DNA from: DAIUFH01 sp036844705
GTDB taxonomy: Bacteria; Bacillota; Clostridia; Tissierellales; Tissierellaceae
Direction of reading: 5' to 3'
NCBI GenBank assembly: GCA_036844705.1
Contig: DAIUFH010000022.1
Coordinates: 1 to 30,568, forward strand
DNA length: 30,568 nt
The translations under genes and the position numbers were made by a program. The notes beneath the pieces were generated by a model, which searched no databases, was not told the origin of the DNA, and worked only from the letters and a program-made list of their open reading frames with translations. Shown piece after piece: positions 21,175 to 30,568 of the stretch. How positions within the stretch are numbered: position 1 is the first letter of the stretch; each line of letters begins with the position of its first letter.

Positions 21175-22197
21175 ATGAAGGATAAACTTCGTGAGATTAA
21201 GGGACTTGCTTTAAATAGTATTGAAAATGTATCTAATCTAACAAAATTGGAAGAACAAAGAGTAAAATACCTAGGTAAGAAAGGTGAGTTGACTTTAGTA
21301 CTTAGGGACATGGGTAAATTATCCCCTGAAGAAAGACCTATAATCGGACAAATAGCCAATGAAGTTAGAACGGAAATAGAAATGGCTATTGCTGATGTAA
21401 AAGAAAAACTCAGTAATGAAGCAAAAATAGCAAAGCTTGAAAAAGAAACAATAGATATAACAGAATCACATAGAAACAAAAAAATAGGACATAGGCATCC
21501 ACTTATGGCTACAATAGAAGAGCTTGAAGATTTGTTTATTAGCATGGGTTTCAAGGTTCTACAAGGACCTGAAATCGAAACTGTAAAAAATAATTTTGAT
21601 GATTTAAATTCTCCGGACAATCATCCTTCAAGAGACTTATCTGATACATTCTACATAAATGAAGATATATTGTTAAGAACTCAGACATCACCTGTTCAAA
21701 TAAGGGCTATGAAAGAATATGGTGCTCCACTAAGGATGATATCTGCAGGAAGAACTTTCAGATTTGATGATGTTGATGATACTCACTCACCAATGTTTCA
21801 TCAGCTTGAAGGACTTGTAATAGATGAAAAAATTTCCATGGCTAATTTAATACATACACTTGATATATTCATTAAAGAACTTTTTGGAAAAGACATGAAA
21901 ACAAGATTTAGGCCACATTATTTTCCATTTACTGAGCCTAGTGCAGAGGTTGATGTTACTTGCATGAAATGTAGGGGAAAGGGATGCCCTGAATGTAATT
22001 ATACTGGATGGAGCATGGAATTATTAGGTTGTGGGATGGTTCATCCAAAGGTTTTAGAAAACTGTGGTATAGATTCGGAGAAATATACAGGGTTTGCATT
22101 TGGAATGGGAATTGATAGAATTACTATGGTAAAATACGGAATCAATGATATTAGATTATTATTTGACAATGACAATAGATTTTTAGAGCAATTTTAG
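21175..22197 (+). CDS. pheS: Phenylalanine--tRNA ligase alpha subunit
   Basis: This is the catalytic subunit of the alpha2-beta2 PheRS. An N-terminal coiled coil (about 1-85) contacts tRNA. The class II core has HPLMATIEELEDLFISMGF, TQTSPVQIRAM, FRFDDVDDTHSPMFHQLEGL and the final GFAFGMGIDRITMVKYG. A four-Cys segment (CMKCRGKGCPECNYTGW, near 263-279) looks like a small zinc knuckle, found in some PheS. The length of 340 residues is normal. GAAAGGAG lies ahead of the ATG. It is 18 bases upstream of pheT and no T-box was seen. Confidence 0.97.
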   Translation: MKDKLREIKGLALNSIENVSNLTKLEEQRVKYLGKKGELTLVLRDMGKLSPEERPIIGQIANEVRTEIEMAIADVKEKLSNEAKIAKLEKETIDITESHRNKKIGHRHPLMATIEELEDLFISMGFKVLQGPEIETVKNNFDDLNSPDNHPSRDLSDTFYINEDILLRTQTSPVQIRAMKEYGAPLRMISAGRTFRFDDVDDTHSPMFHQLEGLVIDEKISMANLIHTLDIFIKELFGKDMKTRFRPHYFPFTEPSAEVDVTCMKCRGKGCPECNYTGWSMELLGCGMVHPKVLENCGIDSEKYTGFAFGMGIDRITMVKYGINDIRLLFDNDNRFLEQF

Positions 22198-22215
22198 AGG
22201 AGAAGGAGTGTTAAG

Positions 22216-24612
22216 ATGCTATTACCTATTAGATGGTTAAATGATTATATTAAATTAGATAAAAGTGCTAGGGAGTTAGCAGATGGTCTTACACTATCTG
22301 GATCCCATGTTGAATCTATCATACATTATGATAAGGATATTGAAAATGTTGTAGTAGGGAAAATATTGAGCTTAGAAAAGCATATGAATGCGGATAAGTT
22401 AATTGTTTGTAATATTGATGTAGGTTCAGAAAACCTAGTTATAGTAACAGGTGCTAAAAACTTGAGCGTAGGCGATTATGTACCTGTAGCAAAAGTAGGT
22501 GCCATGCTGCCGAATGGCATAGAAATCAATACTACTAACTTTAGAGGCGTTGATTCATACGGCATGCTATGTTCCTTAAAAGAACTTGGATTTACTGATA
22601 GTGTGATTCCAAAGGAAATGAGAGATGGCATATTTATACTTGATAAGGAATATCCATTAGGTCAGGATATTGTAGAAGCTCTAGGACTTAAAGAACCTAT
22701 AATAGAATTTGAGATTACGCCAAATAGACCGGATTGCTTGAGTATTATAGGTATGGCTAGAGAAACTGCAGCTACTTTTTATACTGAACTAATAGAACCT
22801 GAGATTGAAGTTAAGAATGAAGTAGGGGATGTTTATGATCATTCAAATGGAATTGAAATCAATACGGACAAATGTTTAAGATACTATGGAAGGGTTGTAA
22901 AGGATGTAGAGATAAAGCCTTCTCCTTGGTGGCTTCAAATAAAGTTGATGGAAGCTGGAGTAAGACCAATTAGCAATATTGTAGATATAACAAACTATGT
23001 AATGCTTGAATACGGTCAGCCGCTACATGCTTTTGATTTAAATGATTTACAAGGTAAAAAGATTATTGTTCGTCAAGCAGATGAAGGAGAAAAAATCACT
23101 ACACTTGATGGAGTTGAGAGAACTCTAAAATCTGCTGATATAGTCATAGCAGATGCAAAGGATCCAATTGGTCTTGCTGGTGTAATGGGAGGATTGGATT
23201 CAGAAATTACAAAGGAAACAAAAACTGTATTATTTGAAGGTGCAAATTTTAACAGTAGAAATATTAGACTTACATCTAAGAGATTAGGTTTGAGAACTGA
23301 GGCTTCTACAAGATTTGAGAAAGGCTTGGACCCAAATTTATGTAAGACTGCAGTAGATAGAGTATGTCAATTAGTTGAATTAATTGGTGCTGGTACTGTG
23401 GTAAAAGGAGATATAGATATTTATAATGATGTTGTTGAGGAAAAAGAAGTAAGCTTAAGACCAGAGAGAGCTTGTATGCTTCTTGGAGAAGATATTTCTG
23501 TAGAGAATATGTTAAAGAGCTTAAATGGTTTAGGAATTAAGGCAACCTTTGATGGGAAATTGATACATTCACTAGTGCCGACATTTAGACTTGATATTGG
23601 AATAGAAGCTGATTTGATAGAAGAAGTAGGAAGAATTTATGGTTTTCATAATATTGAGTCTAAGCCATTAGTAGGAGGACTTACAAGAGGAGAAAAACCT
23701 TATAATATTAGAATTGCTGATATGGTAAAGGGAATTCTTACTGGATTAGGATTAAATGAAGTAATGACATACTCCTTTATAAGTCCTAAAGCTTATGATA
23801 AAATTAATTTACCTATCAATCATAAAGATAGACAATATATAAAATTGATGAATCCATTAGGAGAAGATTATAGTACAATGAGAACTACTCTATTGCCAAA
23901 TATGCTAGATTTATTGAGCAGAAACTATAATAGAGGGGTAGAGTCTATGTATGCCTATGAAATTGGAAATACTTTTATACCAAAAAGTTTGCCAATAACA
24001 GAGCTTCCAGATGAGAAACAGGTTTTATCACTAGGCTGCTATGGTTCTATAGATTTCTATGAAATCAAAGATGTTGTAGAGCAAACCCTTGGCAGATTAG
24101 GAATTGATGGTATAGACTATATAAGAGAAGAGAACAATCCAACATTTCATCCAGGAAGAACAGCTAGACTTATTTACAGAGGAAATGATTTAGGTGTCAT
24201 TGGAGAAATCCATCCAGATGTTCTTAAAAACTATGGTATGAAAAGTAGAATTTATGCTGGTCAGATTGATTTTGATAAAATCGTTGAGCTAAATAATTTA
24301 GAAATAAAATACAAACCTCTACCAAAATATCCTTCTATGGCAAGAGATATTGCTTTAGTTGTAAAGGAAGATGTTTTGGTTGGAGACATTGAAAAGATTA
24401 TCATAAAACACGGTGGAGATTTAATCGAAGATATTAAACTATTTGATATATACAGAGGAGATCAAATACTGGAAGGATTAAAGAGTGTTGCTTTTTCAAT
24501 AATATATAGATCCTATGAAAGAACTTTAACCGATGAAGAGGTCAACAATATTCAAGACAGTATAATTAAAGATTTAGAAACAAATATGGATGCTAAGTTA
24601 AGGAGTTTTTAA
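22216..24612 (+). CDS. pheT: Phenylalanine--tRNA ligase beta subunit
   Basis: This large PheRS subunit of 798 residues binds tRNA-Phe and edits misacylated Tyr-tRNA. Domains in order are the OB-fold tRNA-binding domain (about 40-150, VVVGKILSLEKHMNADKL), B3/B4 editing domain (about 210-390, ISNIVDITNYVMLEYGQPLHA), B5 (about 405-475), the catalytic-like core, and the C-terminal ferredoxin-like anticodon-binding domain (about 700-798, KPLPKYPSMARDIALVV). All domains are present at usual length. AGAGGAGAAGGAG precedes the start. A terminator follows. Confidence 0.97.
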   Translation: MLLPIRWLNDYIKLDKSARELADGLTLSGSHVESIIHYDKDIENVVVGKILSLEKHMNADKLIVCNIDVGSENLVIVTGAKNLSVGDYVPVAKVGAMLPNGIEINTTNFRGVDSYGMLCSLKELGFTDSVIPKEMRDGIFILDKEYPLGQDIVEALGLKEPIIEFEITPNRPDCLSIIGMARETAATFYTELIEPEIEVKNEVGDVYDHSNGIEINTDKCLRYYGRVVKDVEIKPSPWWLQIKLMEAGVRPISNIVDITNYVMLEYGQPLHAFDLNDLQGKKIIVRQADEGEKITTLDGVERTLKSADIVIADAKDPIGLAGVMGGLDSEITKETKTVLFEGANFNSRNIRLTSKRLGLRTEASTRFEKGLDPNLCKTAVDRVCQLVELIGAGTVVKGDIDIYNDVVEEKEVSLRPERACMLLGEDISVENMLKSLNGLGIKATFDGKLIHSLVPTFRLDIGIEADLIEEVGRIYGFHNIESKPLVGGLTRGEKPYNIRIADMVKGILTGLGLNEVMTYSFISPKAYDKINLPINHKDRQYIKLMNPLGEDYSTMRTTLLPNMLDLLSRNYNRGVESMYAYEIGNTFIPKSLPITELPDEKQVLSLGCYGSIDFYEIKDVVEQTLGRLGIDGIDYIREENNPTFHPGRTARLIYRGNDLGVIGEIHPDVLKNYGMKSRIYAGQIDFDKIVELNNLEIKYKPLPKYPSMARDIALVVKEDVLVGDIEKIIIKHGGDLIEDIKLFDIYRGDQILEGLKSVAFSIIYRSYERTLTDEEVNNIQDSIIKDLETNMDAKLRSF

Positions 24613-24636
24613 GGGTAGATTTTTCTACCCTTTTTT
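24611..24636 (+). terminator. Terminator of pheST
   Basis: AAGGGTAGA pairs with TCTACCCTT around loop TTTT, followed by a T-run. It starts at the pheT stop codon. Confidence 0.92.
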
Positions 24637-24664
24637 CCAAAAAATAAACTTTAGGGGGATAGTT

Positions 24665-25210
24665 ATGACAGATAAATGTAAGGTTAATGTAGTAATTGAT
24701 GGTCGTAACTTCACAGTTGTTGGTGCAGAGGATGAAAGCTATGTAAAAAATTTAGCTTATTATGTAGATCAGAAAATAAAGAACCTAGCTAATAAAAATG
24801 AAAAGCTTAGTCAGACTATGGCAGCCACATTAGCTGCATTAAATATTGCCGATGAGTATTTTACAGCAAAGAAAACCTTAAGGGAATTAGAATTAAAGGC
24901 AAAGGAACCTTTAGAAAAGTTCAGTGGCGTATCTAAAGAGCTTGAAGACTCTAAAACAAAAATAAATGATTTAGAAAAGCTTTGCCTTGAGTATAAGGAT
25001 GAGGTAATAAAGACAAAACTAAATATGGAAGAGATTTATAATCAAATAAATAAATCAAGAGAAGAATTAGAATTAAAGGAATTGGAATTAGAAGAGGTTA
25101 AAAAGCAAAATAAAGACTTACAAGATAAGAATTTTCAAAATCAAATTGATTTAGTTGAATCAAGAAAAGAATTATCGGAATTACTTAAGCAATTTAATCA
25201 GAAAAAATAA
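24665..25210 (+). CDS. zapA: Cell division protein ZapA
   Basis: ZapA binds FtsZ and bundles protofilaments at the division ring. The N-terminal ~95 residues match the ZapA domain (KVNVVIDGRNFTVVGAEDES, YVKNLAYYVDQKIK, MAATLAALNIADEYF). Residues ~75-180 are a long, charged coiled coil rich in Glu, Leu and Lys, longer than in the ~90-110-residue Bacillus protein and typical of clostridial forms. The TTAGGGGG lies upstream of the ATG. The next gene starts 17 bases downstream, so zapA, the U32 gene and mutS2 likely form one unit; zapA next to mutS2 is also common in Bacilli. Confidence 0.9.
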   Translation: MTDKCKVNVVIDGRNFTVVGAEDESYVKNLAYYVDQKIKNLANKNEKLSQTMAATLAALNIADEYFTAKKTLRELELKAKEPLEKFSGVSKELEDSKTKINDLEKLCLEYKDEVIKTKLNMEEIYNQINKSREELELKELELEEVKKQNKDLQDKNFQNQIDLVESRKELSELLKQFNQKK

Positions 25211-25227
25211 GGAGGCAGCGCATTTTA

Positions 25228-27639
25228 GTGAAAAATAATGTTGAATTACTGGCACCAGTAGGAAGTAAGGATGCTTTAGTGGCGGCTATCCAGAATGGTG
25301 CAAATGCAGTTTATCTTGGTGGAAAATTATTTAATGCAAGACATTATGCCTCCAATTTCGATAATGAAGAATTAAGGGAGGCTGTTTCCTATGCCCATAT
25401 TAGGAATGTAAAGGTTTATGTTACAGTAAATATCCTTGTAGATGATACTGAAATGAATGATATTATCGATTATGTGAAATACCTATATAAAATAGATGTT
25501 GATGCTATTATTGTTCAAGATTTAGGCTTTGCTGCTATTGTAAAAAAACTTTTCCCAAGTCTTGACATACATGGGAGTACACAGATGACTGTAAATAATC
25601 TGCATGGAGTTAAATTATTAGAGAATATGGGTTTTTCAAGAGTTGTTCTTGCACGTGAAACACCATTTGATGAAATAAAAGATATCTGTCAAAATACCTC
25701 CATTGAGCTAGAAACATTTGTACATGGTGCCTTGTGTATGTCTTATTCCGGGCAGTGCCTAATGAGCTCTATGATTGGAGGAAGAAGCGGCAACAGAGGA
25801 ACCTGTGCCCAGCCCTGTAGAATGAAATATTCTATCGTTGACAGGAATGGCAATCTTTTAAATGATTGGGATAAACTTCACGTTTTAAGTCCAAAAGACT
25901 TAAATACTATAGATAGGATTGATGAATTAGTTCGTAGTGGAGTGTCATCTTTGAAAATTGAAGGTAGAATGAAAAGACCAGAGTATGTAGCTACGGTAGT
26001 TAGCAATTATAGGAAGGCTTTAGATAATGGCAGTCATTCATTAACAAAAGAAGATAAAAAAGAAACTGAACAGATTTTTAACAGAGGTTTTACTAAGGGG
26101 TTGACCTTTGGGGACTTTGGAAGAACATTTATATCTAGTGAAAGGCCTGATAACAGAGGTATCTATCTTGGAAAGGTAATTAGAGCAGACAAATATAAGG
26201 TTTATATAGAGTTAGAGGAAGATATAGAGCAGGGAGATGGAATTGAATTTCTATTGGCAAATGGTGAATATAAAGGAATTAAGACTACTTTTGATGCTAA
26301 GGCTGGTTCAACTATCCATCTTGAAAAGCCAGGGCGAATTGAAAAGGACACTCTTGTTTATAAGACCTCCAGTCAGATCCTATTAAAAAAAGCCAAAGAA
26401 TCATATATCAATAAAGATGTTAAAAATCCTATAGATATGGAGTTAAATATTAATATTGGCTCTAAAGCAAAATTAATTCTTACTTATAAAACGGACATTA
26501 TAGAAGTTTTTTCTGATAAAGAAGTGGAAAAAAGTCAGAAAGTAGCAATTACTAAGGATAAGATAATTGAGCAGCTATCAAAGCTTGGAGATACAACATA
26601 TTATCTTAATAATATAATAGTAAATCTCGAAGAAGGGGCATTTGTACCTATTAGTCTACTTAATCACCTTCGAAGAGATGCAATATCTGAATTAGATGGT
26701 AGGATTAAAGTATTTAACAATAGGGAAAGTTTAGATGAAAATAAATTTAAGAAATTGAAAACGGAATATTTTAAATTCAATAATAAGGAAAAGGCTGATA
26801 GAAAGAAACTTGCAATTAAATTAAGTAATATAAATCAATTCAAACAATTGAATTTGGATAAAGTTGATAGAATATATTTTGGATTTGAGAATGATCTTGA
26901 AAAAGCTTTATATAAAACTAAAGCTCATAATATTGAAGCTTATTTCTGGACAGATAAGATATTATATGAAGATGGTCTTGAAAAGGTTGGAAATATATTA
27001 AATAAAATACAGGGATTAGATGGAATTTCAGTTTCAAATCTAGGTACATTAAAATATATTAAGGATAGATTTGATATAAAAATCCATGGGGACATTGGTC
27101 TAAATGTCTTTAACTCATATACTGTAGATTTCCTTAAAGAAATGAATTTGAGCAGTATCACATTATCACCAGAGCTCAATGTTTCTCAGATAAAAAGCAT
27201 ATCAGAAAATGTAGGTGGAAATCTTGAAGGTATAGTATATGGATATTTGCCTGTAATGGTTACCAGAAATTGCCCTATGGCATTGGTCAAGGGTTGCAAA
27301 AATGATGACAATTGTAAAACATGCAATTTTTCAAAGGGATATGGTTTAAAGGACAGGATGGGTGTAGTTTTCAGAATGGATAGAAATGAAGGATCCTCAA
27401 CAATATATAATTCGGTTCCTTTGATGGTTTTAGACAGATTAGATACAATTACTAATGCGGGACTGGACTTAGTTAGATTAGACTTCACCAATGAAACTAA
27501 TCATATCTTACAACTACAAAGCATGTATTATGATTATTTAAATAATTTTATAGATATCTACAAAGTTGAAGACTATATAAATGAATACAAGCAGGAATGC
27601 AATATCACTAATGGTCACTATTTTAGAGGAATTCTCTAA
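25228..27639 (+). CDS. U32-family protein, RlhA-like (with DUF3656-type region)
   Basis: Annotated as peptidase U32, this family is now linked mainly to RNA hydroxylation: E. coli RlhA modifies 23S rRNA C2501, and TrhP acts on tRNA. The N-terminal half is a TIM-barrel-like U32 core (VELLAPVGSKDALVAAIQNG, DIHGSTQMTVNN, SLKIEGRMKRPEYVA). The four conserved cysteines are Cys170, Cys177, Cys193 and Cys197 in GALCMSYSGQC and GTCAQPC. A long middle and C-terminal extension makes 803 residues, with a second cysteine cluster (NCPMALVKGC, then NCKTCNF) near residues 680-700 that may bind a metal or iron-sulfur centre. The start is GTG; AAGGAGG lies 12 bases upstream, a slightly long spacing. Proteolytic activity is not expected. 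Confidence 0.85.
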   Translation: MKNNVELLAPVGSKDALVAAIQNGANAVYLGGKLFNARHYASNFDNEELREAVSYAHIRNVKVYVTVNILVDDTEMNDIIDYVKYLYKIDVDAIIVQDLGFAAIVKKLFPSLDIHGSTQMTVNNLHGVKLLENMGFSRVVLARETPFDEIKDICQNTSIELETFVHGALCMSYSGQCLMSSMIGGRSGNRGTCAQPCRMKYSIVDRNGNLLNDWDKLHVLSPKDLNTIDRIDELVRSGVSSLKIEGRMKRPEYVATVVSNYRKALDNGSHSLTKEDKKETEQIFNRGFTKGLTFGDFGRTFISSERPDNRGIYLGKVIRADKYKVYIELEEDIEQGDGIEFLLANGEYKGIKTTFDAKAGSTIHLEKPGRIEKDTLVYKTSSQILLKKAKESYINKDVKNPIDMELNINIGSKAKLILTYKTDIIEVFSDKEVEKSQKVAITKDKIIEQLSKLGDTTYYLNNIIVNLEEGAFVPISLLNHLRRDAISELDGRIKVFNNRESLDENKFKKLKTEYFKFNNKEKADRKKLAIKLSNINQFKQLNLDKVDRIYFGFENDLEKALYKTKAHNIEAYFWTDKILYEDGLEKVGNILNKIQGLDGISVSNLGTLKYIKDRFDIKIHGDIGLNVFNSYTVDFLKEMNLSSITLSPELNVSQIKSISENVGGNLEGIVYGYLPVMVTRNCPMALVKGCKNDDNCKTCNFSKGYGLKDRMGVVFRMDRNEGSSTIYNSVPLMVLDRLDTITNAGLDLVRLDFTNETNHILQLQSMYYDYLNNFIDIYKVEDYINEYKQECNITNGHYFRGIL

Positions 27640-27654
27640 CAATCGAGGTGAATT

Positions 27655-30033
27655 ATGAACGAGAAATGTTTAAAGGTATTGGAATTTTATAAAATAAAAG
27701 AGATGTTATTAAATAGGGCAGAATCCCAATTGGGTAAGGAACTAGTAAAAGAAATGGAGCCGTTGACAGACATAAAAGAGATAGAAAAATTGCAGCAGGA
27801 GACTGATGAAGCTTTATCTCTTATCATCCAAAGAGGGAACCCACCTTTATATGGGATAAATAGTATTTCTGCTGAAATAAGAAGGACAGAAATGGGTGGT
27901 TCCTTAACACCAGGAGGGTTGTTAAAGATATCAGATTCCCTAAGAGTATCTAGAGGTCTAAAGGGTTATCTTAAGGAAACAAAAGATGATAAAATTCCAA
28001 AATATCCTGTAATTGAGGAGTTAATTGATTCGTTAAGGGTTTTTAAACATATAGAGGATGAAATAAATAATGCTATTATAAATGAAAATGAAATATCTGA
28101 TAATGCAAGCTCTACTTTAAGAAATATTAGACGACAGATTGTTGGAAAAAATGATGCTATAAAAGATAAGCTAAATTCTATAATAAGCTCACAGACTCAG
28201 AAAAAATATTTACAGGACAGTATTGTTACTATGAGAGATGGACGTTATGTAATACCAGTAAAACAGGAGAATAAGGGTAGTGTGCCCGGTCTTGTACATG
28301 ATATGTCGTCTAGTGGTGCAACTGTATTTATCGAGCCAATGGCAGTAGTTGAGCTAAACAATCAGCTTCGTGAGTTAGAACTAAAGGAAAGAGAAGAGAT
28401 TGAAAGAATACTGGCAAAATTGTCTGATTTAGTAGGAGCAGAAGCAGCTGATATTGGCAATAATGAAAATATATTAAAAAATTTGGATTTTATATTTGCA
28501 AAGGGTAAGCTTGCCTTGGAAATGAAGGCTACAAGACCAATATTGAATGACAAGGGATATTTGAATATAAAAAAGGGAAGACATCCATTATTAAATGCTA
28601 AAAATGTAGTTCCTATAGACGTATATATAGGCAAGGAATTTAATTCCCTTATTATTACAGGACCAAATACAGGAGGTAAAACGGTAACCCTAAAAACTGT
28701 GGGGCTATTTACACTGATGGCGCAAGCGGGGCTTCATATCCCGGCAGATTTCAATTCTCAAATCGCAGTTTTCAATCAAGTATTTGCTGATATTGGAGAT
28801 GAGCAAAGTATAGAGCAAAGTCTATCGACTTTCTCTTCACATATGACTAATATAGTTGATATATTGAACAAAGTGGAATACAACAGTTTAGTTTTATTCG
28901 ATGAGCTTGGGGCAGGTACAGACCCAACAGAAGGGGCAGCACTAGCTATGTCAATTTTGGATAATCTACTTAAAATGGATGTAAGGACCATTGCTACGAC
29001 ACATTATAGCCAGTTAAAAGTATATGCATTGACAACTGATAAGGTAAAAAATGCATCTGTAGAATTTGATGTTGAAACCTTAAGCCCTACTTATAGATTG
29101 TTAATAGGTGTTCCCGGTAAATCTAACGCATTTGAGATTTCTAAAAGACTTGGACTTCAAAATTATATTATAGAATATGCCAGAGAGTTAATATCAAAGG
29201 AAAATATTGAATTTGAAGATGTGCTTCAGGCAATTGAAAGAGATAGAAAACAGATAGAAGAGGATAAGGAAGAATCAAAGCGACTAAGGCAGGAAATTGA
29301 AAAGCTGAAGTCTAGTCTATCTTCAGAAAGAGACAAAACCAAAGATATGAGGGAAAAGATTTTACAAAAAGCCCGAGAAGAGGCAAGGGATGTTTTGAGA
29401 AATGCTAAAGAGAGTGCAGATTTAATCGTAGGTGAGTTGAAAGACATATCGGTGGATATAGAAAAGGATAGACAAAAAAGACTGCAAGAAGCCCAGGAAA
29501 TGCTAAAAAACGAATTAAATAAGGCGGAATCATCCATTTCTAAAAACATACTGAATGTTAAATCAAAAAAGCCTCCAAAGAATTTGAAGGTTGGAGAGTC
29601 CGTAGAGGTTCTATCGTTAAATCAGATCGGAACAGTCATTACGACCCCTGATGAGAAGGGAAATCTAGATGTACAGGTGGGAATAATGAAGGTAAATGTA
29701 CCCTTAGCTACCTTAAGAAGAGTTAGTAATGATAATAGTGAAAAAATAAATGCAAAGACAAAAACAATTATTGGTACTAAATCAAAGAATATTAAAACAG
29801 AAATTGATTTGCGGGGTAAGAATATTGAAGAAGCAATAATTGATATAGATAAGTATCTGGATGATTCATATATTGCAGGTTTAAAGGAAGTATATCTAAT
29901 ACATGGTAAAGGTACAGGTGCTCTTAGAGAAGGAGTTAAATCCTATTTAAGAGGACATAGACATGTTAAAGGATTTAGAACTGGAAAATATGGAGAAGGC
30001 GGAGAAGGAGTAACCGTAGTAGAAATTAAATAA
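27655..30033 (+). CDS. mutS2: MutS2 (RqcU) ATPase with C-terminal Smr domain
   Basis: MutS2 is a MutS-like ATPase without mismatch-recognition domains. It acts in suppression of recombination and, in Bacillus, in rescue of collided ribosomes. The core/clamp region spans ~1-310. The ABC-type ATPase has Walker A GPNTGGKT (336-343) and Walker B SLVLFDELGAGTDPTEG near 415-431. It is followed by a long coiled coil (~515-630), a KOW-like segment, and a C-terminal Smr domain (about 715-792) with EIDLRGKNIEEA and HGKGTGALREG. All parts are intact. GAGGTG precedes the ATG, and it begins 15 bases after the U32 gene. Confidence 0.95.
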   Translation: MNEKCLKVLEFYKIKEMLLNRAESQLGKELVKEMEPLTDIKEIEKLQQETDEALSLIIQRGNPPLYGINSISAEIRRTEMGGSLTPGGLLKISDSLRVSRGLKGYLKETKDDKIPKYPVIEELIDSLRVFKHIEDEINNAIINENEISDNASSTLRNIRRQIVGKNDAIKDKLNSIISSQTQKKYLQDSIVTMRDGRYVIPVKQENKGSVPGLVHDMSSSGATVFIEPMAVVELNNQLRELELKEREEIERILAKLSDLVGAEAADIGNNENILKNLDFIFAKGKLALEMKATRPILNDKGYLNIKKGRHPLLNAKNVVPIDVYIGKEFNSLIITGPNTGGKTVTLKTVGLFTLMAQAGLHIPADFNSQIAVFNQVFADIGDEQSIEQSLSTFSSHMTNIVDILNKVEYNSLVLFDELGAGTDPTEGAALAMSILDNLLKMDVRTIATTHYSQLKVYALTTDKVKNASVEFDVETLSPTYRLLIGVPGKSNAFEISKRLGLQNYIIEYARELISKENIEFEDVLQAIERDRKQIEEDKEESKRLRQEIEKLKSSLSSERDKTKDMREKILQKAREEARDVLRNAKESADLIVGELKDISVDIEKDRQKRLQEAQEMLKNELNKAESSISKNILNVKSKKPPKNLKVGESVEVLSLNQIGTVITTPDEKGNLDVQVGIMKVNVPLATLRRVSNDNSEKINAKTKTIIGTKSKNIKTEIDLRGKNIEEAIIDIDKYLDDSYIAGLKEVYLIHGKGTGALREGVKSYLRGHRHVKGFRTGKYGEGGEGVTVVEIK

Positions 30034-30050
30034 ATAGCAGGAGGAATGAA

Positions 30051-30568
30051 ATGATAGATTTCAAACAAAAAGTAGTAGACCTTATAAAAGGTGAGGTTGA
30101 AGAATTAAACGAAGAAGAAGTAAATTTATTAGTTGAAATCCCGCCGTCTTATGATATGGGTGATTATGCTTTTCCAACCTTTAGATTGGCAAAATCCTAT
30201 AGAAAAGCACCAAATATGATTGCAGAAGAGCTTGCTGCAAAATTTGATGATAATGAAGACTTTGAAAAAGTACAGAATGTTGGTCCTTATGTAAATTTCT
30301 TTATCAATAAAAATAAATTAGTTGAGTCAGTAATATCTGATGTTATGGAGAAAAAAGAATCATATGGTTCATCTAATATAGGAGAAAATAAAACTGTTAT
30401 TGTAGAATTTTCATCACCTAATATTGCAAAGCCTTTCCATATAGGCCATATCAGGACTACAGTTATAGGCAATTCACTTTATAAGATATATAAGTTTTTA
30501 GGATATGATACTATAGCTATAAATCATCTTGGCGATTATGGAACACAATTTGGAATGCTGATATCAGC
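30051..30568 (+). CDS. argS: Arginine--tRNA ligase, 3' end outside the window
   Basis: The first 172 residues of ArgRS are present. The N-terminal additional domain (about 1-85, recognising the tRNA D-loop) contains PPSYDMGDYAFPTFRLAKSY and NVGPYVNFFI. The class I catalytic domain begins with FSSPNIAKPFHIGHIR, including the HIGH signature (130-133), and continues NHLGDYGTQFGML. AGGAGG at 30039-30044 precedes the ATG. It lies 17 bases after mutS2 with no terminator between, so it is likely co-transcribed. The frame is open to the window edge. Confidence 0.97.
   Translation, partial: MIDFKQKVVDLIKGEVEELNEEEVNLLVEIPPSYDMGDYAFPTFRLAKSYRKAPNMIAEELAAKFDDNEDFEKVQNVGPYVNFFINKNKLVESVISDVMEKKESYGSSNIGENKTVIVEFSSPNIAKPFHIGHIRTTVIGNSLYKIYKFLGYDTIAINHLGDYGTQFGMLIS

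Overview
The window is a low-GC chromosomal segment from a Gram-positive anaerobe of the Clostridia/Tissierellia type. This rests on the AT-rich code, strong AGGAGG-type ribosome binding sites, a ThrRS T-box, a YtxC sporulation-type protein beside thrS, MutS2, ZapA, and an infC gene with an ATT start. The genus cannot be fixed from sequence alone, although several features recall Tissierellales. One run of 100 Ns lies inside a tandem repeat, so this is a draft assembly.

Layout. Positions 1-172 hold the end of a tRNA gene pair (Gly, Cys) and its terminator. Positions 194-5777 carry a putative guanidine-modifying-enzyme-fold protein, ytxC, hisS and T-box-controlled thrS. An unusually short FtsH-type protease (5781-7328) runs convergently to thrS. 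A PepV-like dipeptidase (7460-8857) converges on a Crp/Fnr-family regulator (8994-9698, minus strand). Positions 9800-17983 form the accessory heart of the window: a bacterial microcompartment (BMC) operon. Positions 18234-18817 hold a heptad-repeat coiled-coil gene broken by the assembly gap. From 18865 to the end is a housekeeping block on the plus strand: infC-rpmI-rplT with its leader, a SpoU rRNA methyltransferase (RlmP/YsgA type), pheS-pheT, zapA, a U32 RlhA-like protein, mutS2 and the start of argS.

The BMC operon encodes two hexameric shell proteins (BMC-H), one pentameric vertex protein (BMC-P) and one trimeric tandem-domain shell protein (BMC-T), enough parts for a closed shell. The interleaved cargo candidates are a class V aminotransferase with an extra N-terminal domain, a hydantoinase/dihydropyrimidinase-like cyclic amidohydrolase with an extra N-terminus that starts with an amphipathic segment, and two tandem creatinase-fold hydrolases whose metal ligands are largely lost. 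A ketopantoate-reductase-like oxidoreductase follows after a terminator. None of the usual metabolosome enzymes (acylating aldehyde dehydrogenase, PduL, alcohol dehydrogenase, signature diol/ethanolamine enzymes) is present. The set recalls the loci called BUF (BMC of unknown function) in published surveys. A reasonable but unproven reading is stepwise breakdown of a cyclic amide or ureide: ring opening, C-N cleavage to an amine, transamination to an oxo acid or semialdehyde, and perhaps reduction.

The divergent Crp/Fnr-family gene is the likely regulator of the BMC operon. A perfect 16-bp CRP-type palindrome (TGTAA-N6-TTACA) lies at 9816-9831 in the shared intergenic region. It is centred 41.5 bp upstream of the start site that would go with a TATTAT -10 box at 9853-9858, the geometry of a class II activated promoter.
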